Shown here: positions 35,550-47,400 of the stretch, piece by piece
Layout of the letters: each line of letters starts with the position of its first letter
How positions within the stretch are numbered: position 1 is the stretch's first letter
Translations under genes and position numbers: made by a program
Notes under the pieces: model-generated
The model's input: the letters and a program-made list of their open reading frames with translations, nothing else
Database searches by the model: none
Told to the model about the DNA's origin: nothing
Assembly (NCBI GenBank): GCA_037355855.1
Contig: CM074760.1
Location: forward strand, 2,968,501-3,032,500
Length of the DNA stretch: 64,000 nt
Origin: Pseudo-nitzschia pungens
Lineage: Eukaryota > Bacillariophyta > Bacillariophyceae > Bacillariales > Bacillariaceae
Reading direction: 5' to 3'

Positions 35550-36590
35550 CGGAACAAGTTGCGACGATCGAAACACTTTGTGGTGGCAACCTGTACCCGT
35601 GATCGCGGAGGCTTGTAATCGAGCTATGAGCACAATATGTACCGTACATCGTACCTTGCGCGGTAGTGACTGCCTCTGGATTGCTCCTCCCGATCCCGAT
35701 TGATGCTGATTTTGAGATGCTGACTACGTACCAATTTTTTTCGTTCTCGGTGAGTGTCGATCAATCTCTTACGGTATGCTCGTACGCAATGTATCGTACT
35801 TCTAGTACAGTAGTGTGAATCAGTACAATAACCAATACCATAATGCTCGAAAGTAAGGTTACAAGTATGAATAATGAATACAGCAGTAAATCGTAAATCA
35901 TCAAAATCGAAATCACGAAGTGCGAAGGAACACGTACGTAAGATCTTACCCGTAGGTACCGGTAACAATACCTTACGGTACGGATGTTGCGATCGGGAAT
36001 TGGAAATCTTTTTTAGTCCCGTATCAGTGTGCTGTAGCTCGTGTCAAATACCGTACAAAGTCGCTTTAATCGTATTCTTTTTCTAAAAAATGCCAGTCCT
36101 TCGTTGTGCCTACTAACCGGTAAGGCTAGGTAACTTAATTACTGAACCAGGTACGAGGTCATGAGCTTCGAACAATTACTAGTAAGGTTACCGGTAGTAA
36201 TAAAGTAATGATAAAAGTCCCGCGCCAAGGCTCCTCTGCCTCAAACACCCAACGGCAATATTACTCTTTTATGACTGACTGTGTTCGATTGTAGTAAATC
36301 TTACTACTAGAAGTAAGATCTTACTTCGTAAGGTTTACTTCCTATCCGACGGAACTCCATGACAGCAAACTGTAGCATCGGATGCATGTTCGGCAAAAAT
36401 TCAGATCTTTCACCCACACGATAAGATTTCGATCGTCCTGAGCCAAACGATATCATCTCCGTGAAGTCATATTGTCACGAATACTGGTACTTACTATTCG
36501 TCAAAGCGTCGGAATCACAAACTACACGTGCACGTAGCAGAGGAGCAATCCTTTTGTCCATCAATTTACACACAAAAGAAGAACTCAAAG
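35550..36590. other. Divergent intergenic region
   Basis: About 1 kb between the flavoprotein gene and PGAM5. Holds two forward copies of GTAAGGTTAC (35853 and 36182) and several ACCGGTA and TACGGTA motifs. No gene seen. Confidence 0.6.
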
Positions 36591-37966
36591 ATGGCTTCCC
36601 GATTCGCTCGTCAAGCACTCCCAGCTGCTGCTGCGACCATTTTCACATCGTCGTCATTTTTCGCCAATGGAGGCACGAGTACCAACAGAGCCAATTGCGA
36701 TGCGAGTCATGCATCACAGACCTCGGCATCACCGTCTCTCGGTCCGTCGGACCTCTTGCATAACGCGGCGAAAAAGAAAGCAGGAATGGATCCTTCCGCA
36801 ACCGGAGACTTCCACAAATTGTTTCCAAAACGACAGCTGTGGCAACCCAAGGTATGTTTCCTTTCAATCAACAACCCATGGATTAGAAAGGGTGGATTGG
36901 ATACTGTTTTCCTTTGTTTGATCGATCGATTGCAATTTACACTGTCGGTTGATCTTGCCCTTGCTGATTCTAGGTAGAGTATCCCTTGTGGGATACCAAT
37001 TGGGACGGACTGGAACCCGTCTCCACGGGCAACAAGGACGAAGATCGTCGTCGCAAGCGCCAGTTGAGAAAGGAGGGAGTTACACGGCACGTAATTCTCA
37101 TTCGGCACGGACAGTACAACGAGCGAGAAAAGCTCGACGAAAATCGAAAGCTGACCCCTCTGGGAAGAGACCAGGCAGATTATACCGGGAAGCGCTTGAG
37201 GGAGATGATCGAGGGCGTAGCGGGCACCGGGTTCAGTGGTTGCAACGTCAAGGTGGTCCGGGTCTCGAACATGGCACGAGCCAAGGAAACCGCCGATATC
37301 ATTGCTTCGCACCTACCCGGTGTGGAGCGAGCGGAGCCGGATCCCGACCTGAACGAGGGACGACCGGCGCACAACATCCCGGGGGGCAGCGCATCCACTT
37401 CTACCATCGAAAAAACCGATGACCACCACGCCCGGATCGAGGCGGCCTTTGAAAGATATTTTTATCGAGCCACCGATTTGCCAACAGATGGGGGGAGCAC
37501 CGACGACAAGGGTTCGACCTCCGACGAAAACAACGCCCGAGATCCAAACAGCGGAGAGCAAAAAGAAGGAAGTCGCCACGAATTCGAAATCATTGTGTGC
37601 CACGCCAATGTCATCCGGTACTTTTTGTGTCGAGCCCTACAAATCCCACCGGAAGCATGGTTGCGATTGTGTACTTTCAACTGTTCGTTGACGTATTTGA
37701 CAATTCGACCAACTGGTACGGTCAGTTGCCGAATGCTGGGAGGTAAGCATCGGGCTTTGGTCGAAAGTTCTGGATGGATTTTGAATACAGCAAGATCGAC
37801 TCCAGTTTCGATGTACACTCATTTGCGTCTCTTCGTTCTTTTTGTGTATTGTGTTCCTTGCTTGTCGTTCACTGGCGACTGTTCTTCCCTTTGGGATTTG
37901 GTAGATATCGGGCATCTGCCTTACGGAATGAGTACATTTTCGATGCATTCAGGTTTTAATTGGTAA
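36591..37966 (+). CDS. PGAM5: PGAM5-like mitochondrial Ser/Thr protein phosphatase
   Basis: Histidine-phosphatase-fold enzyme that acts as a protein phosphatase at mitochondria, in stress signalling and mitophagy. Exons 36591-36851, 36974-37742 and 37905-37966 (GT-AG, phases 0 and 1) give 363 aa. Seen: an Ala-rich hydrophobic N-terminus suited to membrane anchoring; WDTNWDGLEP, the PGAM5-specific multimerisation-type WDxNWD motif; the RHG catalytic motif in LIRHGQY (His132); the TPLGRDQA block; MARAKET; the second catalytic His in ICHANVIRY-type sequence (VCHANVIRY); and PPEAWLRL. A Ser/Asp/Asn-rich insertion of about 40 residues precedes the VCHANV strand. The last exon encodes only 20 residues, ending GHLPYGMST, which matches the family's GDTGFMP-type C-terminus. 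Confidence 0.94.
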
Positions 37967-38667
37967 CAAGAATGCGAAAAACCCTAGAATGAATCTATGA
38001 CTTTACCTTCTTTCGACAATACAGCCATTGTAGCACTGCACGCTTTGTGATGGTTACGAACTTAGCCAAGAACCTTCGACGATCGTTCCATCTTCCCTAT
38101 TTTGGTTTTTCGGCCTTGCGCAGAATAGAACTGCATTTAAATCCCTCGCCTTACACTTCAGGTTTTGTAGATCACTGGAACTTTTAATCAGCAGTCTTTT
38201 TTTTGTCTTTCGTTTAGACTTCGACTGCATTGCTGCTCATTGGTCCCATTTACCTAAAGGTTTGGAACTTCATTGTGTCAGTCCATGAAGGAGGAGCATG
38301 CTGGAGAGGGGATCATTTTTCTCTTCGTACCGCCGAGAGGAACTCTTTTCAAAAAATGAAAAATGTCGCCAACCTTACAGACTCAAAAAGCAGTCATGAC
38401 ACTCATAGGAAGAAACTTCACTGTGTGGTTTAGTCGAAATTCGTCCTTCAATTTACGGACCAAGGGAAGTTTTTCAATGAAGGACAATGAAATACGTGCA
38501 CACGCATTATACATAACAAGTGATGACACTCATTTGGCTCCAGGCAAGACAGATTCATCTTGCTTCCGGTGCCGTGCAGAATTTTGGAATGATTAGCCAC
38601 AAACTAGTACAATGTCCTATGAGTGAAAATAGTAGGAACAGTGCATTTTACTGTATTCATTCGTTGT
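37967..38667. other. Intergenic region between convergent genes
   Basis: About 700 bp between PGAM5 and the STI1-repeat gene. AT-rich, presumed 3' regions; no repeat or ORF of note. Confidence 0.6.
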
Positions 38668-40215
38668 CTAGAATTCGCTATCCATATCCTCTTCGATGTC
38701 TTGTGTTGTGCCTGTAGCGTAATTTTGCTGGTGTTCGCTGAAAATTGATGGCGAAGAAGTAGATCCACCAGAAGCGCGAAAGAAAAAATAAAAAGCAATC
38801 CATCCAATCACTGCAATTCCCATTGTGATCAGAATGTTTTTCAATTGGCCGCCGACCTTTCCATCTACTTGGTTCCATGTATCTTTCGCCTTTTGCGCAG
38901 TCTTCATCAACTTGAGCGCTGCATCCATCTTCGCATCATCCATCTCTGCAAAGCTGTCGATGCCCACTTTCAGTTTGTCCTCGTCCATTCCAGTCATGCC
39001 TGCGAATTGCTTCATCATTTCGGGATTGTCCTTGACAGTTTTCAACATTTCTTTGAGCTGAGATCTGTCCATATTCGCCAACATTTCGGTTGGGTCGCCT
39101 CCCATTTGTGCCATATCGGCTGGCGATGGCATACCGGTAGCTCCGGAAGATGGGACTTGGCCCTTTGTCATGGCCTCCAATTGTTCAGGGGTCGCATTTT
39201 TCATTTGATCCATAGCCATTTTCATCATTGAGGGATTGTTTGCCATCATTTCGAATTGTGTTGCTGCCATTTTGATTTGCGCATCCGACATGTGGGCCAA
39301 TTGAGGGTTTGTCCGACGGAGGGTATCGGGATCCATCGTTTTCAACATTTGCGCTTGCTGACGAAGTTGTTCTGGGGTCATGTTTTGCATCGCGTTGACA
39401 GCTTGTTGAGCCTGACTGGCGGAGGGTACAGGCATTCCTGTTGCCGGTGTGGAAGAAGTGTTGGTGGCTGTACCACTGCTTGCTACGTTGCCACCACCAG
39501 TCATTTGAGATTGCATTTTCTGTAGCTGGGCGGGATCCATGTTTTTCATTTGCTCCGCCGCCATTTTCATCATACTCGGATTGTTGGCCATCATTTCCAT
39601 TCGATCTGCCGCCATTTTTAATTGAGCATCAGACATGTTTGCCAACTGTGGGTTCATTCGTCGAACAACGTTGGGATCCATCGTTCTCATCATTCTTGCC
39701 TGCTGTCGAAGCTGGTCGGGTGACATGTTGCTCAGTTGTTCGGCCGCTTGCGTATGAGCACTCATATTAGGAGTAGAGGGGTTCGCATTGGCTTTTGCCT
39801 TTGCCAGAAGCTCTGGAAGGCCTTCGGAATCATGGATGAGGTCCGAGACTTGGGTCTGCAAGTCGGACTTGTCCATTCCCGACGCATTCTTCGATTTCTT
39901 GTTCTTGTACTTCAAAATAAGATTCAGCTCTTTCACGGATAAACTTTCAAGTGCAATAGGTTGATAGCGGAGATTCAAAGGCTTGAGGCTAACGGATTTG
40001 TCTAATTCTTCGATGTACACGGTGTGACGGCCTGCACTCGATAGGCCTGAGCGGACAACCCCTTTTTTCCCATTCAAATCCGGAGCTTTGACCAACCCCT
40101 GAAGAACGACGCGTGCTTCTGTGGGGAAGGTGGATGCGGATGGTGACGCGTCTTCTGCGTTACTACTAGCTGATGCCATGTTTCCACTGTCTTCCTCTTC
40201 TGCACTGGTGCGCAT
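38668..40215 (-). CDS. STI1-repeat, tail-anchored membrane protein (OEP61-like)
   Basis: The 515-aa single-exon protein has a small N-terminal domain (about residues 30-120), then two Met/Gln-rich repeats of about 90 residues. Each has the pattern MS/TPxQLRQQA.M..TMDP, R.NPQLA.MSDAQ.KMAA and MMANNPSMMKMA, which are STI1-type helices. A Met-rich helical region and one membrane segment (about 458-480) follow, then a short acidic tail. STI1 helices bind hydrophobic stretches of client proteins. The layout recalls plant OEP61, a tail-anchored chaperone receptor of the plastid envelope/ER, but the TPR clamp that binds Hsp70 is not visible. Role inferred: handling of membrane-protein precursors at an organelle surface. 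The target membrane is unknown. Confidence 0.82.
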   Translation of the reverse strand: MRTSAEEEDSGNMASASSNAEDASPSASTFPTEARVVLQGLVKAPDLNGKKGVVRSGLSSAGRHTVYIEELDKSVSLKPLNLRYQPIALESLSVKELNLILKYKNKKSKNASGMDKSDLQTQVSDLIHDSEGLPELLAKAKANANPSTPNMSAHTQAAEQLSNMSPDQLRQQARMMRTMDPNVVRRMNPQLANMSDAQLKMAADRMEMMANNPSMMKMAAEQMKNMDPAQLQKMQSQMTGGGNVASSGTATNTSSTPATGMPVPSASQAQQAVNAMQNMTPEQLRQQAQMLKTMDPDTLRRTNPQLAHMSDAQIKMAATQFEMMANNPSMMKMAMDQMKNATPEQLEAMTKGQVPSSGATGMPSPADMAQMGGDPTEMLANMDRSQLKEMLKTVKDNPEMMKQFAGMTGMDEDKLKVGIDSFAEMDDAKMDAALKLMKTAQKAKDTWNQVDGKVGGQLKNILITMGIAVIGWIAFYFFFRASGGSTSSPSIFSEHQQNYATGTTQDIEEDMDSEF

Positions 40216-40797
40216 GCTACCGGTATGGTCAACGGAACGAGCTGTGTGTTAGAAAACCGATCAGGTCATATTTCGACGAAACGTACAGATTATTACCACG
40301 AATACGAGGACGGACGGTAAAAACCTTAGGTAAAGAACGTGTCGTTGCGTACTAGTAGTAATACCGTATGCTACAGTATTGAGTATGAACTCTTGCGTTC
40401 ATTATTATTTTTGAATTTTCAAATTTTCGAATTTTGAGAAAAACCAAAGACTAATCGTTTTTCCTTTTTTTCGTCGTTCGTGATTGTTCCACGTGGAAGT
40501 AGCTAATCCGTATCTTTTTTGAACGCGGCAAAACAGAAAACAAAGATTTTTTGCTTCACGATGCTCTTGTTTTGAGAGAGAGACGAAACTGGATACAAGT
40601 ATTAGCCTTAAAATGCAGATTGAGAATGTTGACATCGGTCATCTCTCAAGATCGACACGCAAATTGTACAAGTATTTACCAGTACTGTATCGTTGTCATA
40701 CACTTAAGTACTGTATTATCTTCTCATGACAAGTCAGAACGCAAGTAGAAACATAAGTTGAGCTCCAACAGTTGCAATTTACGAAGTAGTTCTAAAA
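40216..40797. other. Divergent intergenic region
   Basis: About 580 bp between the STI1-repeat gene (minus) and the PLA2-like gene (plus). AT-rich with GTAGTA-like tracts. No gene seen. Confidence 0.6.
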
Positions 40798-41580
40798 ATG
40801 GCAGCATCAAATGCGTTCCACAACAATTTTGTCCTCCTGCTGTTCTCCATAGTTTGGTGCTGTATGCTTTGGGCACATCCATGTGTCGCAGCAGATCCTG
40901 ACTTTGGTTTCGGCGGCCAACCCAAGTTTTGCCGACCTTATACATGTGGGAAAGGAAAACAACCGGTTCAAAAATGGCCTCTCTCGTTTCAATCATCGGG
41001 ATGCAACTCCCTTGGAATGGGTATAGCAATGACCACTGTTGGTGATAACAACGAAATCTACGAAAGCTGCTGCGACCAACGAACGGCCTGCATTCAAACT
41101 TGCGGTGCCATCAAGACGGTTTGCGACGAAGAGTTCCAAAAATGTACCAAGCAGGTTTGCAGCGCGACCGATAATGAGGAACAATGCAACAAGAACGCCA
41201 GCATTTTTTCTATCGTTATAAATCTTGAGACCTGTCAAACCTACGAGGCCGAACAATACTCCCGTTGCGATTGTGTAGCATCGCAGGATGCACCTGGTAG
41301 ACGGGAAGATCTGTTGAAGAAATTTTACCAAAAATTCAGCCCTGAATCTGTCGACAAAGCTCGAGATCTGGCGAAAAAAGCAGACACAACACGGAAAATG
41401 GCAACTCTGATGGGCAAACTTGTTAAAAAGTACTATCCAAAAACCATCAAGAAGATAGAACATCCGAATCAAAAAGTTATGGAAATGATGAAGAAAAAGA
41501 TGGATGCAGAGGAGGTCCAAGATGATGGTAGTGACGAGGATGAAGAAGATTCCGAAGAAGAAGATGTCGAAGAGTTGTAG
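40798..41580 (+). CDS. Secreted group XII phospholipase A2-like protein, catalytic dyad missing
   Basis: The 260-aa protein starts with a signal peptide (about residues 1-31, cleavage near CVAA-DPD). The cysteine pattern fits group XII PLA2: CRPYTCGKGKQP, then GCNSLG, then CC...C...CG...CDEEFQKC...VC (residues 91-121). In active members the second Cys of the CC pair is followed by two residues and then His-Asp. Here that stretch reads CCDQRTACIQTCG, so His is Arg95 and Asp is Thr96. Without the catalytic pair, lipid hydrolysis is not expected, as in the vertebrate PLA2G12B branch. The C-terminal half is a basic helical region ending in an acidic Glu/Asp tail (DEDEEDSEEEDVEEL). Single exon; first ATG used. 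Likely role: lipid or protein binding in the secretory pathway (inference). Confidence 0.85.
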   Translation: MAASNAFHNNFVLLLFSIVWCCMLWAHPCVAADPDFGFGGQPKFCRPYTCGKGKQPVQKWPLSFQSSGCNSLGMGIAMTTVGDNNEIYESCCDQRTACIQTCGAIKTVCDEEFQKCTKQVCSATDNEEQCNKNASIFSIVINLETCQTYEAEQYSRCDCVASQDAPGRREDLLKKFYQKFSPESVDKARDLAKKADTTRKMATLMGKLVKKYYPKTIKKIEHPNQKVMEMMKKKMDAEEVQDDGSDEDEEDSEEEDVEEL

Positions 41581-43365
41581 GCGCAATCATGTAGCAAACT
41601 TTTGATTTTGTTCCTTCGAATTCCATCCAGGTTGCCAATGCGATGGGTGTGAATTGAAAAGAACTTTCTCTCTCCTTGCAACCGGTTGTAAAGATGGGAG
41701 GCAACTTTTCCGCCAAGGGAGTTACTTCATCCTCGAAGAATGCCTTTTGTTTCGATTATCGTTCCCCAGTAGAGATGATTTGTGGTTGGTACTTGCCAGT
41801 GTTAAAACCGATCTAGAAAAGGTCTTTTTTCTAACACATAGTCTAACAATCCTAACAATCGAAACCTGTATTTTGATAAATTGAATGCGGATTAACTTTC
41901 ACTGGCATTGTAGTGCACGTGAGGTGAAAGGGAAAACGATCCAAATGATTCTTTACTTTCGCTTCTACCAGGACGGGTGCTCCTTCTTCGGGTAGACAGA
42001 GCTGTCGCAAAAGATTGTGTTCAAACACCATGCAAACTGGGATTTACTCGAAGATCATGGACCTGATTAAGCTTTTCCCCCGTCGCCGAGTAATACCTTA
42101 GTGTCCGTTACAGTAAGGTTACCATTTTTCTGCTGATTCTTCGTTTCATGGAAAGAAAGTTTTCGGGACAATTTGACTCAGTTGCACGAACGTGTTGGTG
42201 ATAATAGATGAACGTCTGTCACTGTGACCGACGCGCCCCTGCTCCGTATCCAACATTTTTTCAGATTCTCATCCCTGGGCCATTGTGGTAAATACCGCAC
42301 CATGTATCAGTTCAGTTGGTAGCAGTGACTTCCTTGCACTGGACTAGATGTTTTATTTCTAGTACTACGCCACTTTTTTTCAAGAAATTTGTGATTACTT
42401 CAAACTCAGCTCTTGATTTTGTCAAATCAAATGCAATGCAGTGTGTTTAAGGAGTGCATATTTAACATCAATGTGCCCTGTAGGTATGATGTATCTTGTT
42501 TCCTTGTTCGCTTCACTCTTCTTGTTGTTCTATTTCAGAGGATAAAAGTGCTGGATATGTAATAGTTGGGTCACTACTAGCCTGTTTGTACTATTGTGAT
42601 CGCAACAGTAAGAAACTCTTCAGAAAAGCAACTGGTGAAGAACTGAATGATGTATGTGATGTGATGTGATTGCTAAAAGGCAGATTATTGCAAAACAGCA
42701 ATGTGAGAGTCAATGATTCACATCGAAACAAGACAACAGTTTCCAAAATCTCTCTAACAAAAAAAGAACAATAGCCTCGTAAACATAAAGGAAATAATAT
42801 GCCATGCAAGCTGGTGACTATCACTGCAAGAGATGTTCATATAAAGAAAGCTAGAAAGTCAGAGAGGACAAATAAATAATGGAAATGAAGCATAGTATTG
42901 CACAAACGAGGTCAGGGACAAAAAATAACAATAACAAGTACGGAGCTCAAAAAATGGCAGAAGGGTCTCATCAATGGCACAACCTATCAGAGTGAATGAA
43001 TTTGAATGCCTATTGCACTTTAATTGGAAGTTGGCATAATACCGTACGGTATGAGACGTCCTTCCTTTAACAAGTTTGATCGGCATAATACTCGTTTGAC
43101 CCGCTCATCAGTTTCATTGTTCGGAAAGAAAAAATATTTCGAAAAATTTATGCGTAGAATACCGTACGAGTACGTACGTATTCATTACTATTTTTATTTA
43201 TTTGATTGATTCATCACTGATCAACCATGACAATTGATGATCACAATATTTTTACGACCAAGTTGTGTTTTTGAGAGTTCAGAAGGAATAGCAAGTAACC
43301 TTCATCGAGATAATTATCCCTAGCCAATCGCAGAGTTAGAGGCACATTGCTTTCAACAGTGCGCC
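41581..43365. other. Intergenic region, no gene seen
   Basis: About 1.8 kb between two plus-strand genes. One GTAAGGTTAC copy at 42113. Short ORFs only, none with domain features. Confidence 0.6.
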
Positions 43366-44334
43366 ATGAACTTACTACAGGGACGGAGCAATGGTCTCCG
43401 TAAAACGATAATCGGAGCATACCTTTGCCACAATGCTCTTAGATCATCCAGCACGACGAGTGTCTCTGCGCTGAAAATTGCTGTTGTAACGGGTAGCACG
43501 CGAACAACAGGTCCCTCCCTCGATAAACGGACCTCGAGTCTCAAGTTTCATTATCAATGAACTTGAAGACAGAGGAAACACTGTAACTCTTGTTGACCCC
43601 AAAAAATTTTCGTTGCTAGAGAAGCCAGAGTTTGCGTACTCACCAAGAACTGTACCAGAAAAACTGAAGGATGTCAAGAATATTTTAGAGGAAGCCGACG
43701 CTTATGTCTGCATAACGCCTGAATACAACCACGCACCATCGCCAGGATTGATCAATGTCTTGAATCACTTTGGTTCATCAGTATTTTCTTTCAAACCAAG
43801 TGCCATTGTCAGCTATTCAGCCGGTCAGTGGGGAGGTACTAGAGCGGCTATTGCTTTGAGACCAATCTTGAGTGAATTAGGTGCTCTACCAGGTACGTTC
43901 AGCAGTGTGGACTTTTGTAATAGTCACTAATGATCCATTCTCTTCGTACTTACAGAGAAACTTTTTCTATATTCTATATGGTGACCTACAGTTAGTGCTA
44001 TGATCCATATACCAAATGCGCAGGTACGGAGAGGAATGTAGTTTACGCAGGCGACGTCGCTCATGACCCAACCCCGTTCACTCCGTTTTCATCTAAATAT
44101 TCCATGAAACTCATGTACTGTTCGAAACTCTTCTCTTTGAAAATATAGGATATGCTGGATGACAACGGAAAACCGATGCTGAATCCGAAACGATGGGAAA
44201 GGTATTGCGGTCGTTGCTTTTCACAGCTAGAATGGTGGGCAGAGGCTGCCAGGAAGCAAAAGGAAATTGCTGATCCTTTCGCAGAATCTGAACCCTTCCA
44301 ATCTTCTCCCTCTGAACGAAATGCACCTGGATGA
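43366..44334 (+). CDS. NAD(P)H-dependent FMN reductase family protein (one frame break)
   Basis: Flavodoxin-fold quinone/FMN reductase. Exons 43366-43892, 43992-44023 and 44149-44334, GT-AG. Seen: IAVVTGSTRTTGP, the phosphate-binding loop; INGPRVSSFIINEL, in the second frame; the ITPEYNHAPSPGLINVL stretch, the family's PEYNxxxPxxLKN motif; and SAGQWGGTRA, a flavin-ring contact. Exon 2 encodes only 11 residues (VSAMIHIPNAQ). One surplus base in a C-rich stretch (43511-43520) breaks the frame between TGP and INGPR; discounting it makes the intron phases fit and gives 247 aa. The N-terminal 35 residues are Ser/Arg-rich, possibly a mitochondrial or plastid leader. If the break is real the gene is dead; homopolymer context makes a sequencing slip plausible. 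Confidence 0.87.
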
Positions 44335-44458
44335 ACCTGATATCAATGCAACGTTTTGCTACGTTAAAATCTACTGTAATCCGAAATGGCTTGAAGTGAC
44401 CTAGGAAGTAAAAATTCTTCTGCATTTTTGTCATTGTTATTCATTCGATATACCTGTC

Positions 44459-47400
44459 TTAATACCGCGTGGCTGTTCTTGGCTTCGAGCTGAACATCAT
44501 AGATCCAAGAGCAACTACGACGACTACGATGCCTACACCGACAAGCAACATGGGATCGGGACCTTTGAAGCTTCCACCTTCTTCCTCAGCAATCAGCTTC
44601 ACCACAAGTTTACTTCCTTGAGAAGCGTTTCTGGCAAGAATTATGGCCTCTGCTAAATCTTCATCAGTAGATATCAGTATTGCGTCTCCTTCTTCATCAA
44701 AAAATTTGAGAGAAAGGTTGTTGCCATTCTTTCTGTCTTTCAACTTCGCCGCCAAACTCTGCCTCAGAGAGCTTATCTTCGTTTCAGAACGAATACGGTG
44801 CGTATGGCCATCAGGATCAATAATTTTGAAAGTAGTAGGCGTTTCCATCGGACAGGAAACTTCCACTTTCCATTTTGAATCCATCGTTTAGTGTGGTTTC
44901 GTCAAAGTCATCGTTCATTCCGTCCTGAAACTCCAGAGTAGACGGAATGTTGCTTGGAATGGCTCTTATTGCTGGGTGCGATGAAACCATAGGAGCATCT
45001 TTGGAGACTTTTATGCTTGGAAACTCTTTCTTCGCGTTTGGAGTGGTGACGGAGTCATTTGCGGTGGCATCGTCAACTTGCAAAGCAACTTCAAAAATAG
45101 ATCGCCAGTGGTCAGCTCCACCGCAGGCATGGATGAGGTCCATAACATCCACCTATACCAATAACAGATCCATCTTCTTCGCATATTGGTAGAGTTAGAA
45201 ATTTGTTATCATGCATCATTTTCAAGGCCTCGATTGCCGTCATATCAGGGTCAGCAAATTCAGGATCCGGTGTCATGACCATTGATACAGTAGTGGATGA
45301 CTGATCCAATTCAGCAGCAACGACTCTAGTCATCATGTCCTTGAAGCCAAAGATTCCAACCAGTTGTTGATCATCAACAATAAGGGCAGCTTTTCTGTTA
45401 TCTGCCATGATAATCGCAGCATCTGATACACTAACTTCTGGAGAGATAATTGCACAGGTTCTATCACGTACGATACTACGCAACGAAGGGATACCGGAAT
45501 CGGTTCCAAATGCTTGGCTTATCAGCGGATACAAAAGAGCCTCGAGAGCAGCTGGATCAACGCCACTTCTTGATTCAAGAGCTCTCTTCATCATGGTTTC
45601 TGCAGCATTTGGTTTGGAAGAAGCAGACCCTTCTAACTTTGAGATAGCATCATTGAGACACTTCGCAATATCCAACGTCCCAACGACATCGTGTCGATGA
45701 ACAACAGGTATGTGGCGAAATCTATTCTCGATCATCAACATCATCGGCATCCATTGCCGAGCCATTTTGATCCACACATTTCGGATTTCGCGTCATCACA
45801 TCCGCTACACATGTCACCTTCGCATCTACTCCTTTCGAAACAACACGTCGTGTAATATCAGTATCAGTGATGATCCCTGAGAGCTGACCTGTTGCATCCA
45901 CCAAGATAGCAGCATCTCGCCTATTGCTGGCGAGATTCTTTGTCACCGCTAAGACTGTGTCATCAACTGAAGAAATGATTGGCTTCTTAGGGCGGAGACT
46001 CATGACGGTCTTATCGATTTTCCTAACCTTTGATGGTGTTTTTGATTGACCAATCGTGATTTCCAAAGTATTACTCCTTCCACTTGTATACGAAGCTGAA
46101 TCTGATAGATCATCCATGTCAAGCGTTGTATTGAATATTGATCTCCAACCATCTGCTCCTCCACATCCATAAATGACATCCATGACATTCACCAGACCTA
46201 TCACTGTGCCATCCTCCTCACAAACTGGCAAAGTCAAAAACTTGTTCTCATGCATGGTCTGCAATGCCTCCAACACTGTCATATCAGGTGACACAGACTC
46301 TGGGTTTGGAGTCATCACTGCAGAAATCTCAGTGTCTTCCATAGGTAGTTGCTTGGCAACCACCCTTGTCATCATATCCTTGAAGCCAAAGATTCCAACT
46401 AATTTGCCATCCTCCACAACTAGGGCAGCCTTTCTATTCTCTGCCATTTTGGCCCCAGCTGCATACACGCTGGTGCTTGGGTGAACAACAGAGCTGGGCT
46501 TTCCAGCAAGCAAGCTGCGTAGACTGGGTGACACTTGGTTTCCAAAAGCCTGATTCATCAAGGGACCAAGCAACGCCTGCAGAGCTGCTGCTTGTGCCCC
46601 ATGTGCACCCTGAGCTTGCATGGCCTGGCTTAGTGCTTCCTGTGCAGCACTGTCACTCTTGGAGTTAGACTTTTCAAGCTTGCTGATAGCATCATTCAGG
46701 CATTTGGCAATGTCAAGCAGTCCAACAACACCTCCATTGCTGTCCACTACAGGCAGATGCCTGAAGTGATTCTCCACCATTGTTGTCATGGCATCCATTG
46801 CAGCATCAGACATGGAGACACAAGTTGGATTGGGAGTCATCACCTTGGAGACACTTGTTGTTGATGCATCAAGATGCCTTGCAACAAGTCTTCTGGTGAT
46901 GTCAGTGTCTGTGATGATGCCTGCAAGGCCACCTTCCCCATTGACTACTAGCGAAGCAGACCCTCTCTTACTAGCAAGCATTTGAGTAACTGAAAGCACA
47001 CTGTCTCCTACAGAGGACAGGAGAGGCTTTTTTGGTCTAAGCTTTTCCACAGACCTTGTATCAGATATCTTTTCTGTTGCCCTGGCTCTTGATTTGGATG
47101 TTCGGCTTCCAGCCAGAGTGGTTTCTTTTTCACTCATGTAAGAGGCTGTATCTGATAGATCATCTAGGTCTAATGCAGTGTTGAATATTGATCTCCAACC
47201 ATCTGCTCCTCCACATCCATAAATGACATCCATGACATTCACCAGACCTATCACTGTGCCATCCTCCTCACAAACTGGCAAAGTCAAAAACTTGTTCTCA
47301 TGCATGGTCTGCAATGCCTCCAACACTGTCATGTCAGGTGACACAGACTCTGGGTTTGGAGTCATCACTGCAGAAATCTCAGTGTCTTCCATAGGTAGTT

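Noticed and set aside
44459..44884. PB1-membrane ORF as a separate small gene with its own ATG
   Set aside because: The preceding CBS frame runs into it with the same one-base offset seen elsewhere, and CBS followed by PB1 and a membrane segment is a known arrangement.
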